DNA of 64,000 nt from Haliscomenobacter hydrossis DSM 1100 (GTDB taxonomy: Bacteria > Bacteroidota > Bacteroidia > Chitinophagales > Saprospiraceae): positions 2,232,001 through 2,296,000 of the forward strand of contig NC_015510.1 in assembly GCF_000212735.1 (NCBI RefSeq), read 5' to 3'. This document shows, piece by piece, positions 37,321-46,579 of the stretch. The first letter of the stretch is position 1, and each line of letters opens with the position of its first letter. Made by a program: the position numbers and the translations under genes. The notes below the pieces were generated by a model. The model saw only the letters and a program-made list of their open reading frames with translations, did not search any database and was not told the origin of the DNA.

Positions 37321-38973
37321 CTAATTGGTCCCTGCCGTACTGCGGGCGGGCGGCAACAAGGGCTGCGCAGGTTTAATTTTATCGTAATCCACTACACCAT
37401 TTTGTTGGGCCCACTGAAAGTAGAGCTTCGACAAAGCATCCACCACCAGCAGATTTTGACTGGCTACGTTTTGGGCTTCAGCTCGATCTTTTTCCAGATC
37501 GTAGAGTTCCCAACGGTAGCTGGGGTAGATGGACACCAGCTTCCACTTGCCTTGCCTCACGGCGCGGTTGCCCGCTCGCTCCCAAAAAATGGGCTCGCCA
37601 CGTTCCCAGGCTTCGGTTTTGAACAACAGGTTGCTCAGGCTTTTTCCTTGCAGGGCGTTTGTGCTTACTCCATTGTAAGTACTTGGGTATTTCAGGCCCG
37701 CCAACTCATAAAAAGTAGGTGCCAAATCAATCAAGTGCGCCGTGCCCTTGGCAATACTACCCGCCTTGATCTTTCCGGGAAACCAGGCGATGAAAGGTGA
37801 ACTAATGCCTCCTTCATAGGCAAAGGACTTGAAAGAACGGAAGGGCGTATTGGAGACGTAAGACCAGGGTTTACCTTGGGACTCAAAAGAACCTGCGGTG
37901 CCGACTGGGCCAGTGTTGCGTCCGGCGTGGTTTTTATCGCGGTGCGCCATGTCCTCAGCGGGTGCGCCATTGTCAGAGATGAAAATGATCAGGGTATTGT
38001 CGTCTTTTTTCAACTCTTTCAGTTTGGCCAATACTTTTCCCACGCCTTGATCGGCACGATCCAACATGGCGGCGTACACTTCCATTTTGGCTTTCCACAA
38101 TTGTTTTTCCTCAAAAGTCAGGTTGTCCCAATCGGGCACTTCCACATCACGGGCAGCGGCAGCATCGGCCTGTGCCTGGGTGATGATGCCCAACTTGACC
38201 TGCCGAGCCAGGCGTTCTTTGCGCAGGGCATCCCAGCCTGTGTCGTATTTGCCGCGGTATTTGGCAATGTCTTCAGGCAAAGCCTGGAGTGGCCAGTGGG
38301 GCGCAGTGTAGGCCAGATAAAGGAAAAACGGTTTATCCATTTTGTTTTGCTCATCGAGGAATTGTACCGCGTGGTTGGTGATTTCATCGGTGAAATAGTA
38401 GCTGTTGGCCTTGGGCTTTTGGCGTTGATTGTCCTCCAAAATCACCACGGGGTATTGGCGACCCAGCGGCATAGGTTCGGCATCGAAATAATTGGAACCA
38501 CCGCCGATGACACCAAAGAAGCGGTCAAAACCGCGCTGTTTTGGCCAGTGCAAACTGTCATTGCCCACGTGCCATTTGCCCGAAAGCAAGGTGCTATACC
38601 CAGCCTGGCGCAGCACTTCACCAAAGGTCAGGGATTCTTTGTTCAGGTAACCTTGATAAGGCGGAATACCCAAATTGACATCAAAATAACCAACACCCGC
38701 CTTATGTGGATATTGCCCGGTGATGAGCGATGCCCGGGTAGGTGCACAAATGGAGTTGTTGTAAAACTCCCGCAAGCGCAGCCCTTCGTAGGCCAGTTTG
38801 TCGATATTGGGCGTTTGAATCTCTGAGCCGTAAGCGCCCAGATCGGAATAGCCCATGTCGTCCACCATAATGAGGATGATGTTGGGCTTTTTGGTTTGGG
38901 CCTGGACTAGCGGAGCAATGATGCTCGAAAACAGTGCCAGCAGGGCAATTATGAAGGATGTTTTGTGTTGCAT
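37321..38973 (-). CDS. sulfatase (Cys-type, arylsulfatase family)
   Basis: A 550-residue exported sulfatase with a signal peptide (IIALLALFSSIIAPLVQAQ). Near the N-terminus, PNIILIMVDDMGYSDLG gives the metal-binding aspartates, and NNSICAPTRASLITGQYP holds the CxPxR signature whose cysteine is turned into formylglycine. GKWHVGND supplies the K and H that stabilise the sulfate. A later DNGAPAEDM gives further metal ligands. The length fits the family. Such enzymes remove sulfate esters from glycans in the periplasm. The downstream sulfatase is clearly related and 12 bp away, so the pair is a tandem duplication. Confidence 0.93.
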   Translation of the reverse strand: MQHKTSFIIALLALFSSIIAPLVQAQTKKPNIILIMVDDMGYSDLGAYGSEIQTPNIDKLAYEGLRLREFYNNSICAPTRASLITGQYPHKAGVGYFDVNLGIPPYQGYLNKESLTFGEVLRQAGYSTLLSGKWHVGNDSLHWPKQRGFDRFFGVIGGGSNYFDAEPMPLGRQYPVVILEDNQRQKPKANSYYFTDEITNHAVQFLDEQNKMDKPFFLYLAYTAPHWPLQALPEDIAKYRGKYDTGWDALRKERLARQVKLGIITQAQADAAAARDVEVPDWDNLTFEEKQLWKAKMEVYAAMLDRADQGVGKVLAKLKELKKDDNTLIIFISDNGAPAEDMAHRDKNHAGRNTGPVGTAGSFESQGKPWSYVSNTPFRSFKSFAYEGGISSPFIAWFPGKIKAGSIAKGTAHLIDLAPTFYELAGLKYPSTYNGVSTNALQGKSLSNLLFKTEAWERGEPIFWERAGNRAVRQGKWKLVSIYPSYRWELYDLEKDRAEAQNVASQNLLVVDALSKLYFQWAQQNGVVDYDKIKPAQPLLPPARSTAGTN

Positions 38974-38985
38974 GTTTGTCTGATT

Positions 38986-40728
38986 TTAATTGCTGCCCGC
39001 GCGAGGGTTACCTTGTCCTTCACGCCCTTGATTTGCAGCATTGTTCCGATTGTTGTTAGGATTGTTGTTGCCTGGATTGGGTGTCCCCGGAAAATTTGGA
39101 ACCACGCGCAGTTTGTCATAATTTTCTACACCGTTGCGCTTGGCCCAGGCTTCGTAGTCTGCAATCAGCCCTTTGACTACGTCGGGATAAACCGCGGCCA
39201 AATCGGTCGTTTCGCCTCGGTCTGCTTCGATGTCATACAACTGCCAAGGGTTATTTGATTTTGTGCCTGGAACAGGAGATGCCGGAGGATTGTACAGAGA
39301 AACCAGTTTCCACTTGCCTTTGCGCACCGCGCGATTGCCGGCCCGTTCCCAAAAGATGGGTTCGTTGCGCACAAGGTCATTGCCTTCAAACAAGAGGTTT
39401 TTTAGGCTCACCCCAGGTAAGGTGTTGGTCTGAACTCCACGATAATTCGTTGGATAGTTCACGCCTGCCACATCGTAAAAAGTGGGTGCGAGGTCAATCA
39501 AGTGGCCAGTTCCTTTGGTAATCGTTCCCGCTTTGATCTTTTTAGGGAACCAAGCGATGAAGGGTGAACTGATGCCCCCTTCGTGCGAAGTGGCCTTGTA
39601 ATTGCGGAAAGGTGTATTGGACACATAAGCCCAGTTTTGCTCCTGGTAGTCATAAGATCCTGCTGAACCGATCGGCCCAGAGTTGCGCTGCCGCCGCCGC
39701 TGACCGAGCTGATTTAATCCACCCTGTGCACCGTTATCAGAAATCAAAACGATCAAGGTATTGTCGTCTTTTTTGAGCTTTTTTAACTCTTCCACTACCC
39801 GGCCCACGCTTTGATCCACGTGGTCGACCATGGCTGCATACACCTCCATTTTGCGCTGCCACAACTCCTTTTCGTCAAAAGTGAGGCTTTCCCAAGCCAC
39901 TACTTCCGGGTCGCGCTCGGCAACTTTTTGCCGGGGATCGGCAATGCCTAAGGCCAGTTGACGGCGGTAACGCTGGGCGCGTAAGGAATCCCAGCCGATT
40001 TTATATTTGCCCTTGTACTTGGCAATGTCTTCCGCGGGTGCCTGCAGCGGCCAGTGCGGCGCATTGAAAGCTAGGTAAAGAAAAAAAGGTTTGTCTTTGG
40101 ATTCGTTGATGTACGAGAGGGCGTGGTTGGTGATCTCGTCGGTCAGGTACTTGCCAGGTGCGAGGTTGATGCGCTGGTTGTTTTCGACCAATTCTACTGG
40201 TGGTGCTTTTTCGGGATAAGGACTGATGTCGTAATAATTGCTGGCTCCGCCGATGAAGCCGTAGAATTTGTTGAATCCCCGTTGGTTCGGCCAGTACAGA
40301 CTGTCGTTGCCGACGTGCCATTTGCCGGTCAGGTAGGTGTTGTAGCCACCTTGTTGCAGCACCTCGCCAAAGGTGAGGGATTCCTGGTTCAACCAGCCTT
40401 GGTAGGCGGGCAAACCCAGGTTGGTGTTGAAATACCCCAGTCCTGCCTTGTGTGGGTATTGCCCGGTGATCAGTGAAGCGCGGGTAGGCGCGCAGATGGA
40501 GTTGTTGTAAAACTCCTTGAGTCGTAGCCCGCCGTAAGCCAATTTGTCGATGTTGGGGGTTTGGATTTCGGAGCCATAAGCGCCAAAATCGGAGTAGCCT
40601 AAGTCGTCGACCATGATGAGGATGATGTTGGGTTTGCTGGGGGTAGGGGCTGGTGTTGTCTTGCCCTTTTTTTGTGCAGAGGCACTAAATGCCAGAAATA
40701 AGGCAAAGACAAAAAGTATAGGTCTCAT
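38986..40728 (-). CDS. sulfatase (Cys-type), with an Asn-rich C-terminal tail
   Basis: A 580-residue sulfatase related to its neighbour. A signal peptide (FVFALFLAFSASAQ) precedes PNIILIMVDDLGYSDFG and the formylglycine motif NNSICAPTRASLITGQYP. GKWHVGND and DNGAQGGLNQL are also present. The last 35 residues are rich in Asn, Gly and Pro (PGNNNPNNNRNNAAN), a low-complexity tail that the other copy lacks. It is the upstream gene of the pair and lies 290 bp from the SusD gene. Sulfated host or algal polysaccharides are likely substrates; which ones is unknown. Confidence 0.92.
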   Translation of the reverse strand: MRPILFVFALFLAFSASAQKKGKTTPAPTPSKPNIILIMVDDLGYSDFGAYGSEIQTPNIDKLAYGGLRLKEFYNNSICAPTRASLITGQYPHKAGLGYFNTNLGLPAYQGWLNQESLTFGEVLQQGGYNTYLTGKWHVGNDSLYWPNQRGFNKFYGFIGGASNYYDISPYPEKAPPVELVENNQRINLAPGKYLTDEITNHALSYINESKDKPFFLYLAFNAPHWPLQAPAEDIAKYKGKYKIGWDSLRAQRYRRQLALGIADPRQKVAERDPEVVAWESLTFDEKELWQRKMEVYAAMVDHVDQSVGRVVEELKKLKKDDNTLIVLISDNGAQGGLNQLGQRRRQRNSGPIGSAGSYDYQEQNWAYVSNTPFRNYKATSHEGGISSPFIAWFPKKIKAGTITKGTGHLIDLAPTFYDVAGVNYPTNYRGVQTNTLPGVSLKNLLFEGNDLVRNEPIFWERAGNRAVRKGKWKLVSLYNPPASPVPGTKSNNPWQLYDIEADRGETTDLAAVYPDVVKGLIADYEAWAKRNGVENYDKLRVVPNFPGTPNPGNNNPNNNRNNAANQGREGQGNPRAGSN

Positions 40729-40816
40729 GTCTATGTTTTTTAAGATGAAAAAAGGAGGCTGATCAGGGCAAATGCATTAATATTGGTTCTGTTTATAAGC
40801 ATCTTACCTTTCAGCA

Positions 40817-40944
40817 CCCGAACCCCCGACCCCTAAAGGGGAGTACATTTCCGGTAAGAAAAAACACTACCTTTTGCTCGAAAAAAAAGGTAGAATATTG
40901 ACCTAACCTACAATGTACTCCCCTTTAGGGGTCGGGGGTTCGGG
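40817..40944. repeat. palindromic element of the CCCTAAAGGGGAG family (copy 1)
   Basis: The arms GAACCCCCGACCCCTAAAGG (from 40820) and its reverse complement (to 40941) start with a 33-bp near-perfect match and enclose an A/T-rich loop with a further hairpin. A second copy lies at 55347-55469. It sits between the sulfatase and SusD genes. Confidence 0.88.
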
Positions 40945-41018
40945 ATCAACAGTACGGTTTTGCGCTCAATACACAGGTCAAAATCTGCACCAGTTGGTAC
41001 AAGTCTCCAGCCTTACGT

Positions 41019-42446
41019 CTACCAACCCGGATTTTGCTCCAAATTTGGATTCAAATCAATCTCCCTTTGAGGAATTGGATAGAGGTAGTGCTTCTCCTGC
41101 ACATTGGTTTTGCCCACGGCTTTCAGATTCTGGACAAGCCGCCCGGTACGCACCAGGTCAAACCAGCGTTGGTGCTCGTACACAAATTCCAGGCGACGCT
41201 CATGATAGACCGCTTCCCTGAATTCACTTTGTGACAAGTTGCTCAAAGGCTGTAACCCTGCACGGGTGCGTACCCGGTTCAACGCAGTATACGCCTCGGC
41301 AGTAGGCCCCGATTTTTCATTGAGCGCTTCGGCATACTCCAGCAGCACGTCCGCAAAACGAATGATCGGGAAATTGATGCCTGAGTCACCCGTATTGGGA
41401 TTCACCGCTGGATCGTAATACTTGCGGAAATGGGGCGTGAAAGTGTAGGTTTTGCCATTGGAGCCCACCAGGGAAGTGAAAAAGGTCACATCGCGGCGTT
41501 TGTCTTCGGTGCTGTAAAGTGGATACAATTGGGTCGTTGGAATATCCGCATCCCCACCATCAATGCCGGGAATCCCGGTGGGGGTGCCCCGGCTGCCCAG
41601 GGAGTTGCCCCGTCCATTGGTATTGCTCTTGAATTGAGCCGAAAAAATATGCTCTTTCCCATTGTTGTTGGCTTTGTTGAACACGTCGGCGAAATTGGCA
41701 AAAAGGTCGTAGCCATAAGGCCCGTCGATGACCTCGGCGGCTTTGGTAATGGCGTTGTCCCAATCCTTACGGGTCAGGTAAACGCGTACCAGTAGCGACT
41801 TGGCTGCACCACCTGTGGCGCGGCCAAGGTCACTTTTGGGATAGCTGGCAGGCAAGGCTTCGGCGTCTTTCAAATCGGCGATGATTTGGCGGTACACCTC
41901 ATCCGCGGTGGCCCGAGCAACCTGAACCTTGTCTTTACTCAAATTAGTCGGCTCTTGCAAGATGAGGGGTACGCCCCCGTAGAGGCGCACCAAGTTGAAA
42001 TAATACAGAGCACGTAAAAACTTAGCTTCATTCACCAATCTTGTCCTGAGGGTAGCATCAAAGTCGATGGCAGGAATTTTTTCAATCGCAATGTTGGCGC
42101 GGTTGATCGCCGCGTAGTGCTGCCGCCAAATCTCGTCAACGCGGTCGTTGGTCGTAGCGTGCGAGAGCACCGCAAAGGCGCGTACGTTGGCATTGCGGGC
42201 GCGAGGGCCGGGCAGTGCTTCATCGGAAGCGATGTCCATCCCAATTTGGAAAAGGCTGTTGTAAATTGTCTGGCCGCTGGCGTTGAGCGGCTGATAAACC
42301 GCATTGACGGCGGCAATGGCGTCCGACTGGGTTTGGTAAAACTGGTCACTGGTCAAAAATGCCTCGGGATTTTCTTCCAGACTGGTGCAGGTTTGTAGCC
42401 CCAGGAGTATGATGGATGCGAAAGTGAAACGCAATAACTTATTCAT
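41019..42446 (-). CDS. SusD/RagB-like glycan-binding lipoprotein
   Basis: A 475-residue outer-membrane lipoprotein: the lipobox LGLQTC (about residues 15-20) follows a hydrophobic signal. SusD features are the helical repeat start (SDQFYQTQSDAIAAVNAVYQ), the later VYHERRLEFVYEHQRWFDLVR and the terminal PIPQREIDLNPNLEQNPGW. These proteins cap the partner SusC barrel and bind the sugar. It directly follows the SusC gene (45 bp), which is the normal order for a polysaccharide utilization locus. The preferred glycan is unknown, but the sulfatases suggest a sulfated one. Confidence 0.93.
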   Translation of the reverse strand: MNKLLRFTFASIILLGLQTCTSLEENPEAFLTSDQFYQTQSDAIAAVNAVYQPLNASGQTIYNSLFQIGMDIASDEALPGPRARNANVRAFAVLSHATTNDRVDEIWRQHYAAINRANIAIEKIPAIDFDATLRTRLVNEAKFLRALYYFNLVRLYGGVPLILQEPTNLSKDKVQVARATADEVYRQIIADLKDAEALPASYPKSDLGRATGGAAKSLLVRVYLTRKDWDNAITKAAEVIDGPYGYDLFANFADVFNKANNNGKEHIFSAQFKSNTNGRGNSLGSRGTPTGIPGIDGGDADIPTTQLYPLYSTEDKRRDVTFFTSLVGSNGKTYTFTPHFRKYYDPAVNPNTGDSGINFPIIRFADVLLEYAEALNEKSGPTAEAYTALNRVRTRAGLQPLSNLSQSEFREAVYHERRLEFVYEHQRWFDLVRTGRLVQNLKAVGKTNVQEKHYLYPIPQREIDLNPNLEQNPGW

Positions 42447-42490
42447 TGATGGATATTTTTTTGCTAAAAAAATGAGGACAAAGCCGGGGC

Positions 42491-45400
42491 TTAAAAACCA
42501 ATGTTCAAACCAAACTGGTACGACTTGGCAATCGGATACGAACCATAATCAATCCCCTGCTGGAGGGTAGATTGTTCGTTGCGGCTCACATCGGGATCGT
42601 AACCCGTGTACTTGGTGATGGTCAATGGGTTGTTGGCCAGTACGTAGAGACGCAGATTTTTGATTGCCTTCAACTTACCTTTGGGGAAAGTGTAGCCAAA
42701 AGTGAGCGTTCGCAAGCGCAGGTAAGAAGCATCTTCCACGTAACGGCTGGTGGTCACGGGCGCGGGGTCTTCTTTGGCTCTTTGTACGGTATTGGCAGGA
42801 TTCGTTGGCGTCCAACGATCCAGGGCTGAGGAAGCTGCGTTTTGTTGCCCGGAAAGCAATTCCAGCTGTTGGCGGTTTTGGTTGAAAATTTGGTTGCCAT
42901 ACGAGGCGTAGAAGAAAACCGAAAGGTCAAAACCCTGGTACGCGAAGTTGTTGGTGAAGCCCGCCAAAAACTTGGGTTGGGCGTACCCGATGATGGTGCG
43001 GTCGTCGGCTTGGGTGATTTTGCCGTCGCCGTTAATGTCGGTATAAAGGCGGTCGCCGGGTTTGGTCGACGCTGGATCAATCACCGGAATTTTGTCCACA
43101 TCGTCGCCTGTTTGCAACAAGCCTGCGGATTGGAAGCCAAAAAACGCGCCCAGAGGCTGTCCAACCTGCGCAATATTGGGATCGGAAATCAGGTAGCTGA
43201 CCCCATCGCCCAAGCTCAGAATTTTGTTGCGGTTGATGGAAAATAAGATGTTGCTGGTCCACTGGAATTTGCCCCGGGTGTTCTGGGTATTCAGGGCCAG
43301 TTCAAATCCTTTGTTTTCTACCGTGCCATAATTTTGCAGGGAGGTCGTGTAACCCGTCGTATAAGGCACTGGCACGGTCAACAAAAGTGCACTCGTCTCC
43401 TTGCGGTAAGCATCAAAAGTGAGGCTGATGCGGTCGTTGAACAAACCCAGGTCAAAACCAAAATCGATTTGGGTGGTTTTTTCCCAACTCAAATTGGGAT
43501 TGGCAATGCGGCTTGGGGCAAAACCTACCGCCAATTGGTCGCCAAAAATATAGGCATTGTTGGACAGGGTAGCCAGGGATTGGAATTGCCCAATTTCCTG
43601 ATTGCCCGTGATGCCTGCGGAGAGGCGCAATTTGAGGTTGTTGACAACCTCCCATTTTTCCAAAAACGACTCATTGCTCAGGTTCCAGGCCAAAGCCGCC
43701 GAGGGGAAATAACCCCACTTGTTGTTTTTGCCAAAACGAGAAGAGCCATCTGCGCGAGCAGTGAGGGTCAGGTAGTATTTGCGGTCAAAATTGTAATTGA
43801 TGCGCCCCAGGAAGGACTGCAAGGTCCAGGCCGAAGCCGAAGAAGCAGGCAAGACATTGAGCGAACCACTGGAAATGTTGTTGTAGGTCAACAGGTCGGA
43901 CACAAAGCCGCGGGCGTTGGCGATCACACTTTCGTTTTGATAGCTTTGTTGAGTGTACCCCGCCAACACATTGAGGCTATGCTCTTTTATAGCTTTGGTG
44001 TACGACAAGGTATTCTCATTCAGCCAGGTGTTGACGAATTTTGACCCTACCGAAGCGGAACCACTGGTCGTATACCCTTCAAATAAACTGGAAGGAATGT
44101 AGCGATTTTGTTTGTTGTTGATGATGTCGCCGCCCACCAGAACCTTGGCTACCAGGTTTTCCAAAATGGTGTATTCTGCTGAAAAACTCCCTAAGAGGCG
44201 GAAGGTCGTAGTTTTGTTGATTTCCTGTTCCAGGGTCGCAATCGGATTACCCAAGGCCACTTCAAATGGACTTTGTAGGGTGTAATTCCCGTTGGCGTCA
44301 TAAATGGACACAGTGGGAGGCAATAACAACAGCGTACTGACCACCGAGGAATTGGCCTCGTTGGCCGAAGTACGGCTTGCCGTCAAATTGGTACCCACTT
44401 TGAACTTTTCGGAAATGCTGCGATCCAAATTCAAACGCAAGGAATAGCGGTCAAAATCCGAACCCCGCAAGATGCCATCCTGCTTGAAATAATTGGCGGA
44501 AATGGCGTAGCGCGTTTTGTCGTCACCACCCGAAAAAGTCAACTGGTGGTTTTGAATGGGGGCTTTTTTGAAGGCTGCGGCTTGCCAGTCGGTGCCACCT
44601 TGCAGGGCATCAATTTGGGCCTGGGTGTAAAAGGCCGGTTTGCCCGCAGCAATCAAGGCATCGTTTTTGAGTAGTGCCCAATCGCGGGAACTGGTCAACA
44701 CATCGATCCGTTTGATGAGTTCCTGTTGGCCGTAGTAAGTTTCATACGATACGTTGTTTTGCCCTTTTTTGCCCCGTTTGGTCGTAATGATCACCACACC
44801 GTTGGCTCCACGCGAGCCATAAATGGCGGTGGCCGAAGCGTCTTTCAACACGTCGATGGATTCAATATCGGAGGGGTTGAGGCTGGCCAGGGCATTGATG
44901 CTGGGGCCACTGGTTACGCCCGCGTTGACATCGTTGTTGTCGTTGTACACCGGGAAACCGTCGATGACGTACAAGGGCTCGTTACCCCCGGTGATGGAGT
45001 TACCACCACGGATGCGGATACTCACCGCCGCGCCAGGCTGGCCCGAGGCTTGTACGACTTGTACCCCGGACACGGAACCTTGCAACAAGCGGTCAAAAGA
45101 ACTGACTGGCGTTTGTTCAATGATTTGTTTGGACACCGAAGCTACCGAACCAGTCAGGTCGGACTTCTTCTGGGTGCCATAACCCACCACTACAAACTCG
45201 TTCAGTTGTTTGGCGTCTTCAGCAATGGTGATGCGAATGTTGCTGGTTTCAGCAATGACCTCCCTGGTTTTGTAGCTCAGGTTGCTAATGATCAAGGTGT
45301 AAGGTAGGACCTGGCCAGTTTGGAAGTAAAATTTTCCCTCTACGTCGGTCACTACCCCGTGGGTCGTCCCTTTGATTTGCACCGTGGCACCAATCACGGG

Positions 45401-45526
45401 TTCTTTGGTCTTTTCATCCAGGACCTCTCCGTGGAGGGTCGAATTGATGATGGCCGGGTTGCTTTGGGCGTTGAGTGCCCAGGCGAAAAGCACAAAGCTC
45501 AGCCATGCAAGTAATTGTTTTTTCAT
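42491..45526 (-). CDS. SusC/RagA-family TonB-linked outer membrane protein
   Basis: A 1011-residue SusC-type receptor. Signal peptide (WLSFVLFAWALNAQ), carboxypeptidase-regulatory-like domain (about 30-110), the SusC hallmark VVGYGTQKKSDLTGSV, plug motif LYVIDGFPVYN and IYGSRGANGVVIITTKRGKKG, and a C-terminal barrel ending in QFGLNIGF. With SusD it imports oligosaccharides. It is the first gene on the minus strand of the PUL with SusD, two sulfatases and the LamG-like gene. No glycoside hydrolase or anti-sigma factor is seen near it. Confidence 0.95.
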   Translation of the reverse strand: MKKQLLAWLSFVLFAWALNAQSNPAIINSTLHGEVLDEKTKEPVIGATVQIKGTTHGVVTDVEGKFYFQTGQVLPYTLIISNLSYKTREVIAETSNIRITIAEDAKQLNEFVVVGYGTQKKSDLTGSVASVSKQIIEQTPVSSFDRLLQGSVSGVQVVQASGQPGAAVSIRIRGGNSITGGNEPLYVIDGFPVYNDNNDVNAGVTSGPSINALASLNPSDIESIDVLKDASATAIYGSRGANGVVIITTKRGKKGQNNVSYETYYGQQELIKRIDVLTSSRDWALLKNDALIAAGKPAFYTQAQIDALQGGTDWQAAAFKKAPIQNHQLTFSGGDDKTRYAISANYFKQDGILRGSDFDRYSLRLNLDRSISEKFKVGTNLTASRTSANEANSSVVSTLLLLPPTVSIYDANGNYTLQSPFEVALGNPIATLEQEINKTTTFRLLGSFSAEYTILENLVAKVLVGGDIINNKQNRYIPSSLFEGYTTSGSASVGSKFVNTWLNENTLSYTKAIKEHSLNVLAGYTQQSYQNESVIANARGFVSDLLTYNNISSGSLNVLPASSASAWTLQSFLGRINYNFDRKYYLTLTARADGSSRFGKNNKWGYFPSAALAWNLSNESFLEKWEVVNNLKLRLSAGITGNQEIGQFQSLATLSNNAYIFGDQLAVGFAPSRIANPNLSWEKTTQIDFGFDLGLFNDRISLTFDAYRKETSALLLTVPVPYTTGYTTSLQNYGTVENKGFELALNTQNTRGKFQWTSNILFSINRNKILSLGDGVSYLISDPNIAQVGQPLGAFFGFQSAGLLQTGDDVDKIPVIDPASTKPGDRLYTDINGDGKITQADDRTIIGYAQPKFLAGFTNNFAYQGFDLSVFFYASYGNQIFNQNRQQLELLSGQQNAASSALDRWTPTNPANTVQRAKEDPAPVTTSRYVEDASYLRLRTLTFGYTFPKGKLKAIKNLRLYVLANNPLTITKYTGYDPDVSRNEQSTLQQGIDYGSYPIAKSYQFGLNIGF

Positions 45527-45623
45527 TACTTTTGCGCAGTTATCGTTAGAAAATGTGGTCAGGAGGATGGCTCGACGTCCAATCTTTGCTTGTCCAAATG
45601 ACCGATGGTTCTGATGAAAAACT

Positions 45624-45657
45624 TCAGCCTTGTTCGCGCAAGGCTGATTTTATTTTA
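45624..45657 (+). terminator. hairpin with T-rich tail (plus-strand direction)
   Basis: TCAGCCTTG (45624-45632) and CAAGGCTGA (45639-45647) form a perfect 9-bp stem with a 6-base loop, followed by TTTTATTTTA. It looks like a terminator for a plus-strand transcript. No plus-strand gene is known here (see the sRNA finding). Confidence 0.6.
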
Positions 45658-45696
45658 AGCCCTAATGGGAGTTGCTCTTTCCAAAAGGGTTTAGTT

Positions 45697-45733
45697 AAAA
45701 AAACGGCTAGATGGAGTCCGTCAAGCCGTTTTT
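45697..45733 (-). terminator. intrinsic terminator of the CysH-like gene
   Basis: On the minus strand AAAAACGGCT and AGCCGTTTTTTT pair around a 15-base loop. It lies 39 bp beyond the CysH-like stop (45772) and is a good Rho-independent terminator. Confidence 0.75.
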
Positions 45734-45771
45734 GATTGTTAGCTATTTTTCTACAAGGAAAAATTATATAC

Positions 45772-46476
45772 CTACACCGCATGCTTGCGCACGCCAGGAG
45801 TGTGAGGATGGATAAAAATCCGTTGGGCATGCTCCCACCACCAGCGGCCATCCCAAAACTCGGAGCTATGCGCCGTTTCGATGTCTTGCGCATGGCCTAC
45901 CCGCAGGTAGCCTTGGTTGTGCAGGGGATTGAAAGGAACCCCTTCGCGCAATACTTCCATAAACACCTTGTGGAAGGAGCGGTGGAAAAGCGGATGGAAT
46001 TCGAAGATTTTCAGGGATTTGTTCCAGGAAAAATCAGCGGTGAGTTGACGGCCTTGCCAGCTTTGACCAGCGCGAGTGCCCGTAATCAGCAGCATTTCAC
46101 CTTGCAGAATGGGTTGTAGATTTTCTTCAAATGAAGATGTCGTCGATGCTGGATGCTGGGGCTGGTTTTCCAGTACACTGCCATCAGTCGCATAAACGGT
46201 AATTGGCACCTGGTAACGTTCCTGGGTTTTTGCCCAGGTCGTGTAAGTTTCTTTGAAGGGGTAGTTGGGGTTGCTCACGACGACCTTGATGGGCAAGTTG
46301 TGGGTAGCAATCCAATGGGTAATGAGTTGGTCTTCGAGGGTGAAATTGGTCAAAAAAACTGCCTTGCCTGCAAATTGCTCGGCGATGAGGCGGAGGTTTT
46401 GCAGTGGGTTAGCTTCTCCTTGGGCGTCCAGTTGGTTGGCGATTTGTGTGACTAATCCATGGGATAACGTATTCAT
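45772..46476 (-). CDS. PAPS/APS reductase (CysH)-like protein without any cysteine
   Basis: From the ATG at 46476 (MNTLSHGLVTQ) it has 234 residues, the CysH length; the longer frame upstream is not protein-like. It aligns by eye with CysH: FLTNFTLEDQLITHWIA (loop of the ATP-PPase fold), NPNYPFKETYTTWAKTQERY, LITGTRAGQSW and the C-terminal VPFNPLHNQGYLRVGHAQDI then DGRWWWE. In CysH the corresponding VG-C-x-x-C and CC-x-x-R segments hold the iron-sulfur cysteines, and a C-terminal KECG holds the catalytic Cys. Here all are lost (GHAQDI instead), and the protein contains no cysteine at all. It follows hypC by 103 bp on the same strand, probably in the hyp operon. A sulfate-reducing activity is unlikely. 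Confidence 0.8.
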   Translation of the reverse strand: MNTLSHGLVTQIANQLDAQGEANPLQNLRLIAEQFAGKAVFLTNFTLEDQLITHWIATHNLPIKVVVSNPNYPFKETYTTWAKTQERYQVPITVYATDGSVLENQPQHPASTTSSFEENLQPILQGEMLLITGTRAGQSWQGRQLTADFSWNKSLKIFEFHPLFHRSFHKVFMEVLREGVPFNPLHNQGYLRVGHAQDIETAHSSEFWDGRWWWEHAQRIFIHPHTPGVRKHAV

Positions 46477-46579
46477 CTCCTTGTAGTTTTTGATGATTTG
46501 TTGGTTGAACACTACAAAGATAGGAGAAAAATTTAAAAGTCTATTATTTCTATAGAGTTTTTGAAAAAAATAACCTAAC

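Noticed and set aside
37876-38826. Plus-strand frame of 316 codons antisense to a sulfatase
   Set aside because: It is a shadow; the sulfatase frame has all catalytic motifs.
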